From Aphodosoma sp045658305 (GTDB taxonomy: Bacteria; Bacteroidota; Bacteroidia; Bacteroidales; Paludibacteraceae), in contig JAZOUT010000139.1 of NCBI GenBank assembly GCA_045658305.1, forward strand, positions 1-45,192: DNA of 45,192 bases, written 5' to 3'. Shown here in pieces: positions 42,551-45,192 of the stretch (the first letter of the stretch is position 1; each line of letters starts with the position of its first letter). Under the pieces are notes generated by a model. The model was not told the DNA's origin and searched no databases. It saw only the letters and a list, made by a program, of their open reading frames with translations. The translations under genes and the position numbers were made by a program.

Positions 42551-43742
42551 TTTTAAGTTGACTTTTTACGGTGTAGAGTGCTGAAATAAATCCCATCAAT
42601 AGTACAATTGCAACGACGGCAAAAACATCTAATACTTGTAATTCTACTGGATAAATTTGAGTTCCAGTTGTTATTAGACCAAAATGTTGTTGTACCAAAA
42701 CAATTGATATACCCAAGATTGTTCCAATTATCATGCCTAATGCCGAAATTAGAGTTCCCTCTATCATAAAGAGTTTTTGTATGTTATTGTGAGTTGCTCC
42801 AAGAGAGTTGAATAACGAAATGTCCTCTTTTTTTTCAATAATTATCATTGACAATGAGCCTATTATATTGAATGTAGCAATCATCACGATGAAGCAAAGA
42901 ATCATGAAAGTAGTCCATTTTTCTATTTTTGTAATACGATAGAAATCGGCTTGTTGTTCGTATTGGTCAAGAATTATATATTTCTCAGATAGAATGTTGT
43001 TGAATCGTTTTTTTATAGATTTAACCTTTTCGTCAGCGCATTTTATCTCTATTGAAGTAACATAATCTTCAGTTAGTTGGTATGTTTCTCGCACTAAATC
43101 GATTGACATTACTACAAGATTATCGTCATATTTAGGTTGCATTACGCAGAATATGCCGTTGTTGTAGAATGTAGTTTGTGTGAAGTTCGCATCAGGACGT
43201 GCAAGGTTTACTTTTCTGTTTTTAGGTGCATATAGTGTCAGAGGTTGCACTAAATCTACCCCCGAATTTATATGTTCAGCCATACCTATGCCTATTGCAG
43301 CAAGGTTTTGGTTGTCGTATGAATTATTAAAATCCATCGTTCCGTCCCACATAATGGTTTCGGAGTTTATTATATTGCTGTAATTGTAATCAACGCCCTT
43401 GATTATAGCTGGAGTTTGTTGGTCTTTAAAAGCAATAAGCCCATCTTGTTCAATTACTTCACACCAAGCAGTGTGTATTTTCAGTGCTTTAGCCTTTTGC
43501 AGAAGAGAATCTTGAGATGAAAAAGCTTTACCTTCACGAGGTAGTATTTTTAGCGAAGGGTCGAATGCCGAAAAAGAATCTTGAACAAATCGTTCGAAAC
43601 CATTCACAACTGACAATACAGCAATGAGTGCCATAGTGCCTATGGCAACACCCATCATACTTACCCATGTAATCAAGTTGATAGTATTGTGACGTTTCTT
43701 TGAAAAAAGATAGCGGACAGCTATGAATAGTTTATAATTCAT
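42540..43742 (-). CDS. LolC/LolE-like ABC transporter permease (FtsX/MacB family)
   Basis: 400 residues. Four membrane helices in the MacB/LolC pattern: one near the N-terminus (LITWVSMMGVAIGTMALIAVLSVVNGFE) and three near the C-terminus (MILCFIVMIATFNIIGSLSM, ALGMIIGTILGISIVLV, VFAVVAIVLLMGFISAL). A large periplasmic domain lies between them (about 50-280). The cytoplasmic KKEDISLFNSLGATHNNIQKLFMIEG loop contacts the ATPase. Homologues extract lipoproteins from the inner membrane; a single permease gene of this type is usual in Bacteroidota. The ATPase partner is not in the window. It sits 32 nt after rbfA. Confidence 0.9.
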   Translation of the reverse strand: MNYKLFIAVRYLFSKKRHNTINLITWVSMMGVAIGTMALIAVLSVVNGFERFVQDSFSAFDPSLKILPREGKAFSSQDSLLQKAKALKIHTAWCEVIEQDGLIAFKDQQTPAIIKGVDYNYSNIINSETIMWDGTMDFNNSYDNQNLAAIGIGMAEHINSGVDLVQPLTLYAPKNRKVNLARPDANFTQTTFYNNGIFCVMQPKYDDNLVVMSIDLVRETYQLTEDYVTSIEIKCADEKVKSIKKRFNNILSEKYIILDQYEQQADFYRITKIEKWTTFMILCFIVMIATFNIIGSLSMIIIEKKEDISLFNSLGATHNNIQKLFMIEGTLISALGMIIGTILGISIVLVQQHFGLITTGTQIYPVELQVLDVFAVVAIVLLMGFISALYTVKSQLKNEK

Positions 43743-43774
43743 AAAAATAATGCCGAATGGTTAATGGTGCATTA

Positions 43775-44155
43775 TTAAAGTTCGCCTTCAATTTCATCAA
43801 GTGGAGTATGCAAAAATGGGTCAGCATTGAGAAGTTCATCAATCTTTGATAATTTTTCAATCGACTCATCATTATAGAAGTTCAATTCGGGTATAATACG
43901 CAATTGATGGCGAAGACGATTGCCAAGTTCAAAACGAAGAGCTTTCATGTCTGTATTCACTTGTTCAAGTACAGCAGTAGCTTTTTCAGTAGGGAATATG
44001 CTGAGGTATATACGTGCAATGCTAAGGTCTGGCGTAATACGTACCTCAGACACACTGATTAGTGTACCTTGCATTTGACGCGCATACTTAATAAATATCT
44101 CTCCAAACTCTTTTTGGAGCATACGAGCGATTTTTTCTTGTCTTGTAGATTCCAT
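43775..44155 (-). CDS. rbfA: Ribosome-binding factor A
   Basis: 126 residues. RbfA aids maturation of the 30S subunit. KH-like fold with MESTRQEKIARMLQKEFGEIF, VRITPDLSIARIYLSIFP, and LGNRLRHQLRIIPELNFYNDESIE near the C-terminus, all conserved in the family. First gene of an operon with the LolC/E-like permease. Confidence 0.95.
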   Translation of the reverse strand: MESTRQEKIARMLQKEFGEIFIKYARQMQGTLISVSEVRITPDLSIARIYLSIFPTEKATAVLEQVNTDMKALRFELGNRLRHQLRIIPELNFYNDESIEKLSKIDELLNADPFLHTPLDEIEGEL

Positions 44156-44207
44156 ATATAATCAGTTTTTATAATAATTATTCATATTTGTTGATTGTTG
44201 ACTTTTT

Positions 44208-44275
44208 GCGATAAGCGAGAGTTGAAGGAGTTTGTTCATTATGCCGAGTGAAACAAAAAATCACGAGCGTAGCGA
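44208..44275 (+). repeat. GCGATAAGCGAG-type dispersed repeat, copy 2
   Basis: 68 bp with GCGATAAGCGAGAG at the start, GCCGAG at offset 35 and GAGCGTAGCGA at the end, matching copy 1 at 22173. It lies in the leader of the rbfA transcript, antisense to it. Confidence 0.7.
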
Positions 44276-44296
44276 GTAATGTTGACATTTAATTTG

Positions 44297-44304
44297 CAAA
44301 GGTA
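44297..44304 (-). promoter_or_regulatory. -7 element for the rbfA operon
   Basis: TACCTTTG on the minus strand (44304 down to 44297). The -33 side is unclear. The leader would be about 135 nt and include repeat copy 2. Confidence 0.45.
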
Positions 44305-44324
44305 CAAAAAAGTTTTGAGATAAT

Positions 44325-44363
44325 AAAAAGCCACACTTCTTAATTTTAGAAGTGTGGCTTTTT
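44325..44363 (-). terminator. Terminator of the PII-like gene
   Basis: Perfect 16 bp stem AAAAAGCCACACTTCT / AGAAGTGTGGCTTTTT with a 7 nt loop, 17 bp after the stop codon on the minus strand and followed by a T-rich run. Confidence 0.92.
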
Positions 44364-44380
44364 GTATAATGTTTAGTTTA

Positions 44381-44674
44381 TTACACAGTTTGTTCGATGT
44401 TCCAAACGAAGGCGCGAACACCAATTTCGCGATTACGGAGGTCGAGTTTGCGAACTGCTGAGAGTAATGATGCAACGTGCTCGTCAGGCACAACAGTGAT
44501 TACTGCTGAGTTCATCTCAGGCCAGGTGTGAGTTCCACGACGTGGTTCGCCTGTGTTAGATCCACGACCTTGAACTTGTTCGAAGAACGTAAAGCCACGA
44601 ATACCCAATTCGTCGAGCATGTATTCTACACGCTCTGTGTTGGCTTGGTTGAATACTATTAATACTGATTTCAT
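44381..44674 (-). CDS. PII-like small protein linked to RND efflux
   Basis: 97 residues. MKSVLIVFNQANTERVEYMLDELGIRGFTFFEQVQGRG has the strand-helix-strand pattern of PII/GlnB (about 112 residues), followed by a short loop (GEPRRGTHTWPEMN) where PII has its T-loop. AVITVVPDEHVASLLSAVRKL then matches the second beta-alpha-beta repeat. The T-loop Tyr and nucleotide motifs of true GlnB are not evident. Proteins of this kind occur beside metal or drug RND pumps, as here, where it lies 106 bp downstream of an RND permease. A sensor role for the pump is an inference. Confidence 0.6.
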   Translation of the reverse strand: MKSVLIVFNQANTERVEYMLDELGIRGFTFFEQVQGRGSNTGEPRRGTHTWPEMNSAVITVVPDEHVASLLSAVRKLDLRNREIGVRAFVWNIEQTV

Positions 44675-44780
44675 ATTTTTAGTGTGGAATGAGGAGTGAA
44701 GGGTGAGGAGTTGTTATGCTCCTCAAACTTTTACTCCATTATTTTTTTTTACTATTTCAAAAAAATCAACAACATAATTG

Positions 44781-45192
44781 TTAATTTTCTTCTGGTACAT
44801 CGTTTTCGTCGATTTGCATGAAGATGAAGTTTTTGCGGTTTTCGGCTTCTTTGTTGCGATCGCCATGACGGCTTGTGATTGCATAAAGGATTGGCACAAT
44901 AATCAATGTTACGACTGTTGACACCAAAAGACCACCGATAACTACAATACCAAGAGGTTGCCACATCTCAGAACCTTCTGATTGACTCAATGCCATTGGC
45001 ACCATACCAAGAATTGTTGTAAATGCAGTCATCAACACAGGACGAAGACGAGATTGACCAGAGAGAGCAATTGCTTCGTTGAGCTCATAACCACGCTCAC
45101 GCATCAAGTTGGTATAGTCCACAAGCACGATACCATTCTTCACTACGATACCAATCAACAAGATAACACCTAACGCACCAATCATATCGAGC
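44781..45192 (-). CDS. RND (AcrB/HAE1-type) efflux permease, C-terminal part
   Basis: The last 137 codons only; the frame is open to the right edge. It contains the conserved fourth-quarter signature: MIGALGVILLIGIVVKNGIVLVDYTN, LNEAIALSGQSRLRPVLMTAFTTILGMVPMAL, and WQPLGIVVIGGLLVSTVVTLIIVPILY. The protein uses proton motive force to expel substrates through a tripartite pump. A charged tail (RNKEAENRKNF...ENDVPEEN) ends it. Whether it is drug- or metal-specific cannot be judged from this part. Confidence 0.95.
   Translation of the reverse strand, partial: LDMIGALGVILLIGIVVKNGIVLVDYTNLMRERGYELNEAIALSGQSRLRPVLMTAFTTILGMVPMALSQSEGSEMWQPLGIVVIGGLLVSTVVTLIIVPILYAITSRHGDRNKEAENRKNFIFMQIDENDVPEEN

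Noticed and set aside
44705..44725. Terminator between the RND permease and PII-like gene
   Set aside because: The GAGGAG/CTCCTC stem is only about 7 bp and lacks a T run on the minus strand.

Overview
This is a chromosomal segment from an anaerobic member of the Bacteroidota, most likely the order Bacteroidales. The DNA is AT-rich. Several genes are preceded by the Bacteroidota-type promoter (TTTG, then about 19-22 nt, then TAnnTTTG). There is a SusC/SusD pair, two secreted peptidases with type IX secretion (T9SS) style C-termini, and a complete Rnf ion-pumping complex. The T9SS-like tails point towards Paludibacteraceae, Porphyromonadaceae or Prevotellaceae-like relatives rather than Bacteroides itself. 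I cannot place it more finely from sequence alone.

Layout. 1-1353 (minus) is the 5' part of a secreted protein that runs off the left edge. 1.5-12.4 kb (mostly plus) holds smpB, a carboxypeptidase-regulatory-domain protein, two small secreted proteins, a CstA-type transporter, a PIF1-like helicase, convergent tdk, a coiled-coil protein, rsmI and a YjjG-type nucleotidase. 12.8-25.4 kb is the outer-surface block: SusC, SusD and an Ig-domain lipoprotein in one operon closed by a terminator, then two paralogous M6 metallopeptidases, each with its own promoter and terminator. 25.6-33.1 kb holds a WalJ/YycJ-type exonuclease, a UbiA prenyltransferase, a radical SAM enzyme, a cell-wall amidase with a large inserted domain, and a double-domain glycosyltransferase. 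33.3-35.0 kb is ftcD. 35.2-44.7 kb (all minus) reads, in transcription order, PII-like protein, rbfA, a LolC/E-like permease, an Ig-domain lipoprotein, then rseC-like and rnfB-C-D-G-E-A. The right edge cuts an RND efflux permease.

How genes may work together. Rnf couples ferredoxin and NAD(H) to an ion gradient. SusCD lacks any adjacent glycan-degrading enzyme and is followed by two secreted peptidases, so peptide uptake is a reasonable but unproven guess. The UbiA, radical SAM, amidase and glycosyltransferase genes look like an envelope group of unknown product.

The most unusual signal is in the spacers. Four copies of a roughly 107-117 bp element bounded by small palindromes are present, along with many short tandem arrays of 7 bp units (one of 8 bp) whose sequence differs from place to place. 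Two of those arrays have become part of coding sequence (the rsmI 5' end and the rnfG 3' end). No CRISPR array, tRNA, rRNA, transposase or prophage gene was seen. I did not find a clear new defence or catalytic system.
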